Positions 1 to 6,484 of a DNA stretch of 10,696 nt are shown piece by piece; position 1 is the first letter of the stretch; the number at the start of each line of letters is the position of its first letter. The DNA lies in NCBI GenBank assembly GCA_037132075.1, contig JBAXPV010000067.1:1-10696 (forward strand), read 5' to 3'. This stretch comes from JBAXPV01 sp037132075. Lineage in GTDB: Bacteria > Bacteroidota > Bacteroidia > Bacteroidales > CAIXZF01. Made by a program: the position numbers and the translations under genes. The notes under the pieces were generated by a model. That model was not told the DNA's origin. It was given only the letters and a program-made list of their open reading frames with translations, and did no database searches.

Positions 1-45
1 GCACTCGAAGGTAGCCCTGTAGATTTTCAGCTGTCTACCCCCTGA
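1..45 (+). CDS. possible C-terminal tail of an upstream gene
   Basis: Frame 1 is open from the window edge to a TGA at 43-45 and would encode the tail ALEGSPVDFQLSTP. The other two plus frames close by position 21. The stop codon falls inside the first copy of the 15-bp repeat at 39-53. Fourteen residues are too few to identify a family, and an open stretch this short can occur by chance. The idea that it is a real gene end, perhaps a mobile-element gene, is inference only. Confidence 0.2.
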   Translation, partial: ALEGSPVDFQLSTP

Positions 46-99
46 ACAGTAACCTTTATCTTTGATTGGTTAACTTGTTAATAACCCCTGAACAGTAAC
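39..99. repeat. 15-bp direct repeat, two exact copies
   Basis: CCCCTGAACAGTAAC occurs at 39-53 and again at 85-99, a spacing of 46 bp. Between them lies a small inverted repeat, GGTTA at 68-72 and TAACC at 82-86. Read on the minus strand each copy is GTTACTGTTCAGGGG and contains TGTTCAGGGG. Several copies of a short sequence near one end are seen in some insertion sequences, for example the IS21 family, so this could be a transposon end. No transposase is visible here, so that is speculative. Confidence 0.55.
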
Positions 100-137
100 A
101 TAAATTTTTTAATATATAAATAAAGAAAGGATTGATG

Positions 138-455
138 TCAGTGGGTGATAAAAATAAACATAGTTGATTTTGCAAGCGTAAAGGAACGTTCATGGGTTAG
201 ATAGCCCGGCATCCAGGAATAGGTAAACCAATAGGCAGACAAGTCGAAGATGGCCAGGATCAGGCATAAGATAAAGAGTTTGCGGTAAGGCTTTTTGAAA
301 AGTACAGTAAATTGAGAAAACCAGGGCGGTGACTTTATCGTTGCATCACCCAATTGTGTCAATCGTTTGTGTTCAAGCCAGATGTCTGATTCCGGGATAT
401 TTTTCCGTACATAGACAACAAGCAAAGTCCCGATGCTAAAAGTAGGTAATGATAT
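138..455 (-). pseudogene. MFS transporter remnant, truncated at both ends
   Basis: The minus strand encodes about 105 residues resembling the middle of a major facilitator superfamily transporter. It shows a basic loop ending in a PES motif (VVYVRKNIPESDIW), a cytoplasmic stretch, one strong membrane segment (KLFILCLILAIFDLSAYWF) and the start of the next helix with WMPGYL. In intact members this lies near the central loop of a protein of roughly 400 residues. The homology-like reading begins around LPTFSIG (about 449) just after an in-frame stop at 456-458, and ends at a stop at 138-140. No matching sequence is visible in the other minus frames on either side. The best start codon would be a TTG at 425. 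The lack of both halves makes a decayed fragment much more likely than a functional small protein. The original substrate cannot be told. Confidence 0.6.
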
Positions 456-538
456 TTATTCAAAAATACAAAATATTACCAAGCAGTGGGGCTCTCATTT
501 TCGTCAGTATGCCAATAAAAATGATTTCAGACATATTC

Positions 539-569
539 TTGTTCAATTCAAAAAAAACCTATAGTTTTG
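539..569 (+). promoter_or_regulatory. promoter of tRNA-His
   Basis: TTG at 539-541 is followed after 20 nt by TAGTTTTG at 562-569, matching the Bacteroidota vegetative consensus (TTTG/TTG about -33, TAnnTTTG about -7). The expected start is near 576, about 7 nt before the tRNA. The match and position are good, but there are no experimental data. Confidence 0.6.
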
Positions 570-582
570 CAGCTTCAAACAT

Positions 583-657
583 GGTGGATGTAGCTCAGCT
601 GGTTAGAGCGCCGGATTGTGGTTCCGGAGGTCGCGGGTTCGAGTCCCGTCTTCCACC
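583..657 (+). tRNA. tRNA-His (anticodon GTG)
   Basis: The full cloverleaf can be folded by eye. The acceptor stem is GTGGATG (584-590) with CTTCCAC (650-656), the D stem GCTC/GAGC, and the anticodon stem CCGGA/TCCGG around loop TTGTGGT with GTG at 618-620. The T arm is GCGGG-TTCGAGT-CCCGT. A G at 583 supplies the extra -1 guanosine typical of tRNA-His and can pair with C657. No CCA is encoded; CGA follows the discriminator. The acceptor stem has one U-U mismatch (positions 6-67). A Bacteroidota-type promoter lies just upstream and a long hairpin starts 9 nt downstream. Confidence 0.95.
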
Positions 658-665
658 CGAAAATC

Positions 666-749
666 GAATGCAAGAATTCCAGAATCCAGAATGCCAGAAT
701 GTTAGCTCCGCCTATTTCTGGCATTTTTGCATTCTGCATTCTTGCATTC
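666..749. repeat. long imperfect hairpin 3' of tRNA-His
   Basis: The left arm (666-701) is rich in AGAATGC/CCAGAAT units. Its reverse complement aligns with the right arm (713-749), rich in GCATTCT units, along nearly the whole 36-37 nt with a few mismatches and single-base shifts. The loop is about 11 nt (702-712). Tandem GCATTCT units continue to about 757, then GAATTC. A T5 run lies at 774-778, about 25 nt beyond the stem, so the hairpin may help terminate or process the tRNA transcript, but it is not a classic intrinsic terminator. A related structure follows tRNA-Leu at 3664-3739. Confidence 0.7.
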
Positions 750-841
750 TGCATTCTGAATTCCCGCATTATGTTTTTACCACTCCTTTCAATTCATCAA
801 AAATTACTACAATAGCCAGGTCCACTTTCTAAGATTATCCC

Positions 842-849
842 TATTTTTG
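842..849 (+). promoter_or_regulatory. possible -7 box of the ABC permease gene
   Basis: TATTTTTG fits TAnnTTTG and ends 7 nt before the ATG at 857, implying an almost leaderless mRNA. No TTG is found at the expected spacing upstream, so support is weak. Confidence 0.25.
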
Positions 850-856
850 CTACCCC

Positions 857-1984
857 ATGCAAAGAAAGCTTTTCCACAAAAACCAAATCATCGCCTCCGG
901 TTCTCTCTCTGCCCTGGCCTGGCGTAAATTTCGCCGTGACCGCCTGGGTTTCATCTCTTTACTCTGTATTGCTTTGCTTACCCTGATGGCAATTCTGGGT
1001 TATCTCATCACGCCTGATGCTACTCCCTTTGCCAACGAACAACACCTGGAGTTGGGCGTTAAACACCCCGGCTTCAAGGTTCAGATGTTACAAACCTGCC
1101 TGAAAACAACAGATTCAGATGTCAATTTCTTCGAGATGATGCTTTTTGGCAAGAAAAACACTTACCGCCGAATTCCCATCTCAAACTATTATTATATTGG
1201 CGACAGGATCATTGCCAATGAATATACCGGCATCATCGGCGAAATAGGCAAAGAAATCATCCTGAACAAATCTGAAATTGCCAGTGATCGCCCTATTGTT
1301 ACACAGCGTTTCTGGCTTGGCACCGACCGTTATGGCCGTGATATACTCAGCATGCTGATCATCGGAACCCGAGTGAGCCTCGCTGTCGGATTGATTTCTG
1401 TTTTGATTTCATTGTTGATTGGCATTACTATTGGATCCCTCGGTGGCTTCTTCAGGGGCTGGGTTGACGAGGTGATTGTATGGCTCATCAATGTCGTCTG
1501 GAGCATCCCTACCCTGCTCCTGGTTATCGCCATCACCTTTGCCCTTGGACGTGGCTTCTGGCAGGTATTCGTTGCTGTGGGGCTCACGATGTGGGTCGAA
1601 GTAGCTCGTATCACCCGTGGACAAATCCTCAGCATCCGCGAAAAGGAATATGTAGAAGCTACGAAAGCACTTGGTTTCTCTAACTTCCGGACGATATATC
1701 GTCACATTTTGCCCAATGTAATGAGCCCTGTCATCGTGATCTCTGCCGGAAATTTCGCTTCTGCAATTTTAATAGAGGCAGGTCTGAGCTTCCTGGGTAT
1801 CGGCGTGCAGCCACCCATGCCTTCCTGGGGGAGTATGATCCGTGACAATTATAGTTATATCATCCTTGATTCTGCTTACCTGGCCATACTACCAGGCCTG
1901 GCCATCATGCTCCTGGTGCTGGCATTCATGCTGGTTGGGAACTCACTGCGGGACGCTCTCGATGTTAAGATAGTGTCGGGTTGA
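857..1984 (+). CDS. ABC transporter permease, OppC/DppC type
   Basis: This is a 375-residue inner-membrane permease of the peptide/nickel ABC importer family. The N-terminus has the usual WRKFRRDRLG sequence before the first membrane helix (about 32-52). A periplasmic stretch of about 110 residues follows, longer than in enterobacterial DppC. The BPD_transp_1 domain, with five further predicted helices, starts around residue 165 near RFWLGTDRYGRDILS. The ATPase-contacting EAA loop is visible as EYVEATKALGFSNF from about residue 264, and the C-terminus has SFLGIGVQPPMPSWGSM, typical of the family. The ATG at 857 gives the expected N-terminus. Family knowledge says it pairs with an OppB-type permease, ATPases and a substrate-binding protein, none of which is in this window. 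The substrate (oligopeptides, dipeptides or nickel) cannot be decided. The last 42 bp overlap the convergent gene. Confidence 0.92.
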   Translation: MQRKLFHKNQIIASGSLSALAWRKFRRDRLGFISLLCIALLTLMAILGYLITPDATPFANEQHLELGVKHPGFKVQMLQTCLKTTDSDVNFFEMMLFGKKNTYRRIPISNYYYIGDRIIANEYTGIIGEIGKEIILNKSEIASDRPIVTQRFWLGTDRYGRDILSMLIIGTRVSLAVGLISVLISLLIGITIGSLGGFFRGWVDEVIVWLINVVWSIPTLLLVIAITFALGRGFWQVFVAVGLTMWVEVARITRGQILSIREKEYVEATKALGFSNFRTIYRHILPNVMSPVIVISAGNFASAILIEAGLSFLGIGVQPPMPSWGSMIRDNYSYIILDSAYLAILPGLAIMLLVLAFMLVGNSLRDALDVKIVSG

Positions 1985-3484
1985 TTTGTGATGTTTGTTC
2001 CGTAGGAAATTAAGGTATTCAGCATTACCACAATGTTTCACCCGACCTTTATTGGCACAATATCCTTTGTTTAAACTAATCTTTATTGAGCCATAGAAGT
2101 CAATCCCGGTAAAATTTAATTTGCGGATATAAGGGCTGATCATGTCAGTACCCAGGGTAAAACTATATAAGCGTAGACAGATGCCGAGCCTTAATTTATT
2201 ATAGTCATACAGAGATACCGGCATCGAAAGTCCGAAGTTTCTGGTATCGTAACGAGGGATGACAGCAAGTTGTGATGGGCGGTAGGGCAAGTCGGGATAT
2301 AGCGGAAGGTTGACCATGAATACGCTATTTAAATAAAATCCGCCACCCAAATTCTGGTCATATTGCAAACTAAGCATCGTGGGCAATGGCATGTAAAAAT
2401 CATGAGCTAAAATGGCTGCCGTGGAATCCCCATAAAAGCGGTTACTTAGGTCATGTTTCGCTTCGTCGATGTTTTTGTATTTTGTCTTGTCAATACCAGG
2501 CCAAAAAGTCCCGACATTATCAAACCGTAGCAGGTCTGCCTGCTGATCAAAATGGATCTTTCCAAAGTCAAGCAAAGAAACGCCTATTTTGTAACGATAA
2601 TCCTGGTATACCTGGCCGCAAAGACTCGGCACCATTCTTTTTGTCTTAGGCGTTTTAGCAACATTTCGCTGATAATAGATGCCAAAATCCCAGCCCCAGC
2701 CCTTGCCTCTGAAGTACTGATCATTAATAGTTATATCGTTTGTCTGATGATCCAAAGGAACAGATAGTCCAATAGTAGCATCAAGATTATATACATATAA
2801 AGTGTCATGACTTGGCGCCATATAATTAGCATCCTTAATCAAAACATTGACGCCGGCAATTCCTCGCAGTCTTTTTGCCGTTACTCCAATAGAAATCTGG
2901 TCATAATCTTTCTGATAAATCCTGTTGGCATAACTAAAATCCATCTCAGCCATGCTCAATTCAGATATCTGGAATTTTCCCGTGGTATATTCGATGTGCT
3001 GCTGAGGCGTAAAACTTAAGCCTTCAATGGTAAACTTAGCAACATGATAGGGAATGTTATGCAGTGATAAAATATTCCGAACCTGGGTTTGAAAGGCAAA
3101 TCCTTGATTCTCGTAACTAAACATGAATCCTGGAGTCATTATATGTTCGCTTGAATAAACCTGTTTTGGTATTTTAGTATACCAGTCATAAACCGTATAT
3201 TTATCCGGTGATGGATGCTCTTCGGTATACATCTGAGCTTCTTTATGCGTTAAATTATGTAAAGAATACTGTGCTTTTGGGATGTATAGGTAATTATTAT
3301 CTTCGAAAACAGCGATTCCAAATACCTGTAGATCCAGGTACTGTCTTGAACCTATCATGCTGGACGGATTCAACAAAACGCCATGGGTTCCAGCAAAAGT
3401 TCCTGTGGTCATGCCAAGCATTTCCTGCGCTTCTAAGCTGAGCGTCAGGAATATTAGAGAGAGAAACAAGTAAATTCGCAACAT
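1943..3484 (-). CDS. DUF5723-like secreted protein
   Basis: This predicted secreted protein has about 513 residues. I chose the ATG at 3484-3482 because it opens a compact signal peptide (MLRIYLFLSLIFLTLSLEAQ, likely cleaved after A19). An ATG five codons upstream (3499) would add MYLYT and cannot be excluded. After the signal come EMLGMTTGTFAGTHGVLLNPSS and later alternating polar/hydrophobic strands rich in Y, F and G, with no catalytic motif. This resembles the Bacteroidota DUF5723 family: an LG...AG...NP opening, then a region that looks like an outer-membrane or surface beta-barrel. No substrate or partner is known to me. The C-terminal tail from about KGYCANKGRVKHC is cysteine-containing and basic. 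A TATCTTTA box at 3489-3496 between the two ATGs could be a -7 element, which would favour the shorter start. The end overlaps the ABC permease gene on the opposite strand. Confidence 0.75.
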   Translation of the reverse strand: MLRIYLFLSLIFLTLSLEAQEMLGMTTGTFAGTHGVLLNPSSMIGSRQYLDLQVFGIAVFEDNNYLYIPKAQYSLHNLTHKEAQMYTEEHPSPDKYTVYDWYTKIPKQVYSSEHIMTPGFMFSYENQGFAFQTQVRNILSLHNIPYHVAKFTIEGLSFTPQQHIEYTTGKFQISELSMAEMDFSYANRIYQKDYDQISIGVTAKRLRGIAGVNVLIKDANYMAPSHDTLYVYNLDATIGLSVPLDHQTNDITINDQYFRGKGWGWDFGIYYQRNVAKTPKTKRMVPSLCGQVYQDYRYKIGVSLLDFGKIHFDQQADLLRFDNVGTFWPGIDKTKYKNIDEAKHDLSNRFYGDSTAAILAHDFYMPLPTMLSLQYDQNLGGGFYLNSVFMVNLPLYPDLPYRPSQLAVIPRYDTRNFGLSMPVSLYDYNKLRLGICLRLYSFTLGTDMISPYIRKLNFTGIDFYGSIKISLNKGYCANKGRVKHCGNAEYLNFLRNKHHKSTRHYLNIESVPQ

Positions 3485-3552
3485 GGTGTAAAGATACATT
3501 AATGCATCTGAAAACAGAAATCATTAGGTAATAATACATAAAAAAAATATTC

Positions 3553-3560
3553 TACCTTTG
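3553..3560 (+). promoter_or_regulatory. -7 box of tRNA-Leu promoter
   Basis: TACCTTTG matches TAnnTTTG exactly and ends 11 nt before the mature tRNA 5' end, placing transcription start near 3567. No TTG lies at the usual distance upstream, so the -33 element is absent or weak. Confidence 0.5.
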
Positions 3561-3571
3561 CCACCCTACAC

Positions 3572-3653
3572 GCGGGTGTGGCGAAATTGGTAGACGCGCC
3601 AGACTTAGGATCTGGTGTTTTGCGACGTATGGGTTCGAGTCCCTTCACCCGCA
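3572..3653 (+). tRNA. tRNA-Leu (anticodon TAG)
   Basis: The acceptor stem is a perfect GCGGGTG (3572-3578) with CACCCGC (3646-3652). The anticodon stem CCAGA/TCTGG encloses loop CTTAGGA with TAG at 3606-3608. The variable arm is long (about 3616-3628), as expected for a class II tRNA-Leu. The T loop TTCGAGT (3634-3640) is flanked by ATGGG and CCCTT, which leaves one U-U mismatch. The discriminator base is A3653 and CCA is not encoded. A family-typical -7 box is just upstream. Confidence 0.95.
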
Positions 3654-3663
3654 CGAGATTGCT

Positions 3664-3739
3664 AGAATGCAAGAGTGCAAGATTGCAAGCCCACATTCTG
3701 GCCTTCTCGCATTCTGGCGATATTGCATTCTTGCATTAT
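3664..3739. repeat. imperfect hairpin 3' of tRNA-Leu, related to the tRNA-His one
   Basis: The left arm 3664-3689 (AGAATGCAAGAGTGCAAG...) and right arm 3714-3739 (...TTGCATTCTTGCATTAT) are reverse complements at 21 of 26 positions. They are separated by 24 nt that contain further degenerate CATTCTGG/CGCATT units. It begins 11 nt after the tRNA, much as the hairpin after tRNA-His begins 9 nt after that tRNA, and it uses the same AGAATGC/GCATTCT words. The right arm also carries the TTG of the likely promoter for the next gene. Confidence 0.65.
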
Positions 3740-3760
3740 CAAACAAATTCCATAACTTTA
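3731..3760 (+). promoter_or_regulatory. promoter of the kelch/T9SS gene
   Basis: TTG at 3731-3733 is followed after 19 nt by TAACTTTA at 3753-3760, close to the Bacteroidota consensus (A instead of G at the last base). The expected start is near 3767, giving a 15-nt leader before the ATG at 3782. The TTG lies inside the right arm of the tRNA-Leu hairpin. Confidence 0.45.
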
Positions 3761-3781
3761 CACTCCCAACATTACTTTCGT

Positions 3782-5626
3782 ATGAAAGCACCAAAAGCTT
3801 TCATTTTTCTCTTCATCCTATTTCTAAAAAGCATCTTTCTTTTTGGCCAGCAAGGTGAGTGGACCTGGATGAAAGGGGATTCCGCCTTAAACTCAGCAGG
3901 ACATTATGGCATTCAAGGAATTCCGAGTCCGCTTAATTATCCGCCCGGGATGTATGAAGCTAACGGATGGGTCGATCTTGAAGGAAATTTCTGGCTTTTT
4001 GGGGGCTTGTCATGGTTTGGAAATCACAGTGATTTGTGGAAGTATGATGTCAGCACAAACATCTGGACCTGGGTTCATGGCCCTGGCTGTCTGAATCAGC
4101 CCGCTGTTTATGGCATCCAGGGAATCCCTTCACCGGCCAATTCACCAGGCGACCACCATGGACTTGGGTTTGTGACCTGGGTCGACCTGCAAGGGGACCT
4201 TTGGCTGATGGGAGGATCACTGGCAAATGGCGGCTCGAACGACCTTTGGAGATATCATATTGCATCTGATGAATGGACCTGGATGAAAGGCTCTCAAGTC
4301 ATCGGGGATCCAGGATATTATGGCACGAAAGGGATCGCAGATCCTGCCAATAACCCTCCGGGCCGCGACGAGGTAAGATGCGGATGGACAGATGACAATG
4401 GCGACTTATGGCTGTTTGGCGGGGCTACAGTCTCTAAAAACTTCAACGACTTATGGAAATACGACATCAGCACGAACCTGTGGACCTGGCAGCATGGGAG
4501 CAGCCTTCCAAACCAACCCGGTATATACGGAGTTCAAAAAGTCCCCGCACCCCTAAATACACCAGGATCCAGATGGCCTTATGCCCACTGGAAAGACTCT
4601 GACGGGAACTTCTGGATTTTCGGAGGGGGTAATGAATTCTATGACGTATTCAATGACCTTTGGATGTTTGACCCAATACAACTGCAATGGACGTGGATGT
4701 CAGGTAGTAATCTCATGAACCAGGATGGTCAATGCCTGGGGATCTGTCAGAATTCAGCCAGTAATATGCCAGGTAGCCGTTATGAAAACTCAGCTTGCTG
4801 GAAAGGAGCCTGTGATGTCTTTTATTTCTATGGTGGACGCAATCCCAGGTCCTCTACCCTATATAGCTTGAGTGATTTGTGGTGTTATGACAGATTTCCC
4901 GGTGAATGGACTTTTGTCAAAGGCACCTTGAGTCCGAACCTGTATGGAATTCATGGAAGTATCACCTTTTCAGACCCCGCAAACATGCCACGTTCCCTCT
5001 ATGGATCCTGTAGCTGGACCGATCAGAATGGCAATATGTGGCTCTTTGGAGGTCGAAATTCAGGTGCTGAATTCGTCAGTGAGCTCTGGCGTTATGTCCC
5101 CGATGATCAATGCCCTCCTGCTAATGTTCTTTTAACGGCCGGTGTTTCCAGGGATACCGTCATTTGCAGGGGAGAATCAACCATGCTTTCTGCTTCAGGA
5201 GGAAATTCCTATCATTGGTCACCCAATATGAACATCAGCAATCCGAATGTTCCGAATCCTTATGTCGCCCCAGAGGTCAGCACTACCTATACCGTTGAAA
5301 TTACTTATCAGTGTAATTCATCAGTTAGTAGTAATGTTAATCTAAATGTACATGTTGAAGTCCTCGATTGTTCTCCAATAATTCCCAATATATTAACCCC
5401 CAATGGTGATGGGATGAATGACATCTTCAAGGTGATTTATAAAGGGCGACTTCCCTTTAGTATTTTAATCTTTAACCGCTGGGGAATGAAACTTTTTGAG
5501 AGCAAAGATCTCGAACAATGCTGGGATGGGAAATTTAAGGGAAGTGAAGCCACAGCAGGTGTTTACTTTTATTTGGTCAAGATTGGAGAAAAGCCATACA
5601 GTGGGACGGTGACACTGATGAGGTGA
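3782..5626 (+). CDS. secreted six-repeat kelch-like protein with T9SS type B sorting domain
   Basis: The protein has 614 residues. The ATG at 3782 begins a hydrophobic signal peptide (MKAPKAFIFLFILFLKSIFLFGQ); the frame stays open upstream only through the tRNA-Leu gene. Six repeats of about 70 residues start near residues 26, 95, 164, 233, 302 and 374. Each has a WTW/WTF motif followed by a G, then P.N.PG.R, a W.D..GN.WLFGG core and a DLW.Y end. This is the kelch/galactose-oxidase-like beta-propeller pattern, and six repeats would make a closed six-blade propeller. Residues of about 445-530 resemble an Ig-like or PKD-like domain (SRDTVICRGESTMLSASGG, TTYTVEI). From about 531 comes the gliding-motility/CHU-type sorting domain: ILTPNGDGMNDIF, ILIFNRWGMKLFE, CWDGKFKG, GVYFYLVKI and a final basic residue. 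Known family behaviour is export by Sec, then T9SS and anchoring or release at the cell surface. The ligand is unknown. No catalytic residues of galactose oxidase are recognisable, so binding or adhesion is a guess. Confidence 0.9.
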   Translation: MKAPKAFIFLFILFLKSIFLFGQQGEWTWMKGDSALNSAGHYGIQGIPSPLNYPPGMYEANGWVDLEGNFWLFGGLSWFGNHSDLWKYDVSTNIWTWVHGPGCLNQPAVYGIQGIPSPANSPGDHHGLGFVTWVDLQGDLWLMGGSLANGGSNDLWRYHIASDEWTWMKGSQVIGDPGYYGTKGIADPANNPPGRDEVRCGWTDDNGDLWLFGGATVSKNFNDLWKYDISTNLWTWQHGSSLPNQPGIYGVQKVPAPLNTPGSRWPYAHWKDSDGNFWIFGGGNEFYDVFNDLWMFDPIQLQWTWMSGSNLMNQDGQCLGICQNSASNMPGSRYENSACWKGACDVFYFYGGRNPRSSTLYSLSDLWCYDRFPGEWTFVKGTLSPNLYGIHGSITFSDPANMPRSLYGSCSWTDQNGNMWLFGGRNSGAEFVSELWRYVPDDQCPPANVLLTAGVSRDTVICRGESTMLSASGGNSYHWSPNMNISNPNVPNPYVAPEVSTTYTVEITYQCNSSVSSNVNLNVHVEVLDCSPIIPNILTPNGDGMNDIFKVIYKGRLPFSILIFNRWGMKLFESKDLEQCWDGKFKGSEATAGVYFYLVKIGEKPYSGTVTLMR

Positions 5627-5658
5627 GCGCTTTTTATTTATGTTAATTTCAACTTTAA

Positions 5659-5666
5659 TATTTTTA
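5659..5666 (+). promoter_or_regulatory. possible -7 box of the WG-repeat gene
   Basis: TATTTTTA fits TAnnTTT(A), 42 nt before the ATG at 5709. No TTG is seen at the correct spacing, and the AT-rich region makes chance matches likely. Confidence 0.2.
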
Positions 5667-5708
5667 CCATCTAATACAAGATAGCTCTTGTCCTTAACTA
5701 CGAATCCA

Positions 5709-6428
5709 ATGAAAGTCCTTTGCTTGTCAATCCCCCTTTGGTTTGTCCTTTTCTTTTTCATAACGGCCTGTGCCATCGCCCAATCCCCTACCCGCTTTTA
5801 TGAAAAAGCAAAAGTTGGTTATAAAGATAGCAAAACCGGCCAGGTCATCGTTCCTGCTCAATATTATGCAGGAAGTGACTATTACGAAGGTTATGCCTTG
5901 GTAGTCCAGGATGGGAAACGCGGATTTTTAAATGAAAGCGGTAAAGTTGCAATTCCGCTGATTTATGACGATGCCTCAGTTTACTTTCAGGGGCTGGCCA
6001 GGGTTTGTATCAACAAAAAACATGGATATATTGATCACAATGGAATGATTACAATCCCATTGATATATGATTTCGCTGATGATTTTATAAAGAGCATTGC
6101 CAGGGTTGAAAAGGATGGCAAATTTGGATTTATTTCAAATTCAGGGAAAGATGTTATTCCGCTGCAATTCCAGGATGCACGAAATTTTTCAGATGGTCTG
6201 GCTGCTGTTAAAAAAGAAGGGAAATGGGGTTATGTCGATATTGCAGGCAAGACAGTGATTCCCTTTGAGTATGAGAACGCAGTGCCTTTTAATCATGGTG
6301 AAGCTTCCGTTTGGAAGAATGGAAAAGGCTTTGTCATTAACATGAATGGGAAAAGACTTCGTGACCTGGAAGATCCGGAAAAAAAAGAAGAAAAAGAACG
6401 CCACGAAATCAAAGAAAAGTCTGAATGA
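5709..6428 (+). CDS. exported WG-repeat protein
   Basis: The protein has 239 residues. The ATG at 5709 starts a signal-like segment (MKVLCLSIPLWFVLFFFITACAIAQ); a TTG start seven codons upstream would only add polar residues. Five full WG repeats of about 33 residues follow, each with the pattern GK.G[FYW]....GK..IP..Y..A..F..G.A.V. A partial sixth repeat (NGKGFVINMNGKR) precedes a charged Glu/Lys tail. WG repeats are predicted beta-structured modules of unknown biochemical role, common in Bacteroidota and often on exported proteins. The sequence ITAC at residues 18-21 fits a lipobox, so it may be a lipoprotein anchored at C21; alternatively signal peptidase I could cut after AIA. It lies 82 nt after the kelch gene on the same strand, so co-transcription is possible, though no direct link is known. 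Confidence 0.85.
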   Translation: MKVLCLSIPLWFVLFFFITACAIAQSPTRFYEKAKVGYKDSKTGQVIVPAQYYAGSDYYEGYALVVQDGKRGFLNESGKVAIPLIYDDASVYFQGLARVCINKKHGYIDHNGMITIPLIYDFADDFIKSIARVEKDGKFGFISNSGKDVIPLQFQDARNFSDGLAAVKKEGKWGYVDIAGKTVIPFEYENAVPFNHGEASVWKNGKGFVINMNGKRLRDLEDPEKKEEKERHEIKEKSE

Positions 6429-6439
6429 TCGTAATTACC

Positions 6440-6467
6440 AAGCAATTATATTTCTTGCATTGCTTTT
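6440..6467 (+). terminator. weak intrinsic terminator after the WG-repeat gene
   Basis: AAGCAAT (6440-6446) can pair with ATTGCTT (6459-6465) around a 12-nt loop, and T residues run to 6467. The stem is AT-rich and the T run short, so termination may be inefficient. It overlaps the -33 region of the next gene's promoter. Confidence 0.3.
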
Positions 6468-6484
6468 AAAATAAATTACCTTTG
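6455..6484 (+). promoter_or_regulatory. promoter of the RRM protein gene
   Basis: TTG at 6455-6457, a 19-nt spacer and TACCTTTG at 6477-6484 give the best match to the Bacteroidota vegetative promoter in the window. Transcription would start near 6491, leaving a leader of about 92 nt before the ATG at 6583. The leader is T-rich, has no obvious Shine-Dalgarno, and no known riboswitch is recognisable. Confidence 0.65.

Noticed and set aside
449..832. Open frame of 127 codons on the plus strand
   Set aside because: It runs through tRNA-His and the following hairpin; the protein is low-complexity and repeat-derived. The same applies to 618-815 (plus) and 575-769 (minus).
3578..3781. Upstream extension of the kelch gene from a GTG
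   Set aside because: It would start inside tRNA-Leu and cross the repeat hairpin. The ATG at 3782 begins a clear signal peptide.
5688..5708. TTG start adding seven residues to the WG-repeat protein
   Set aside because: The ATG at 5709 places the hydrophobic signal segment directly after a short charged start, as expected for export.
5465..5776. Minus-strand frame of 103 codons
   Set aside because: It overlaps the conserved T9SS sorting domain and the WG signal peptide on the opposite strand and shows no family features.
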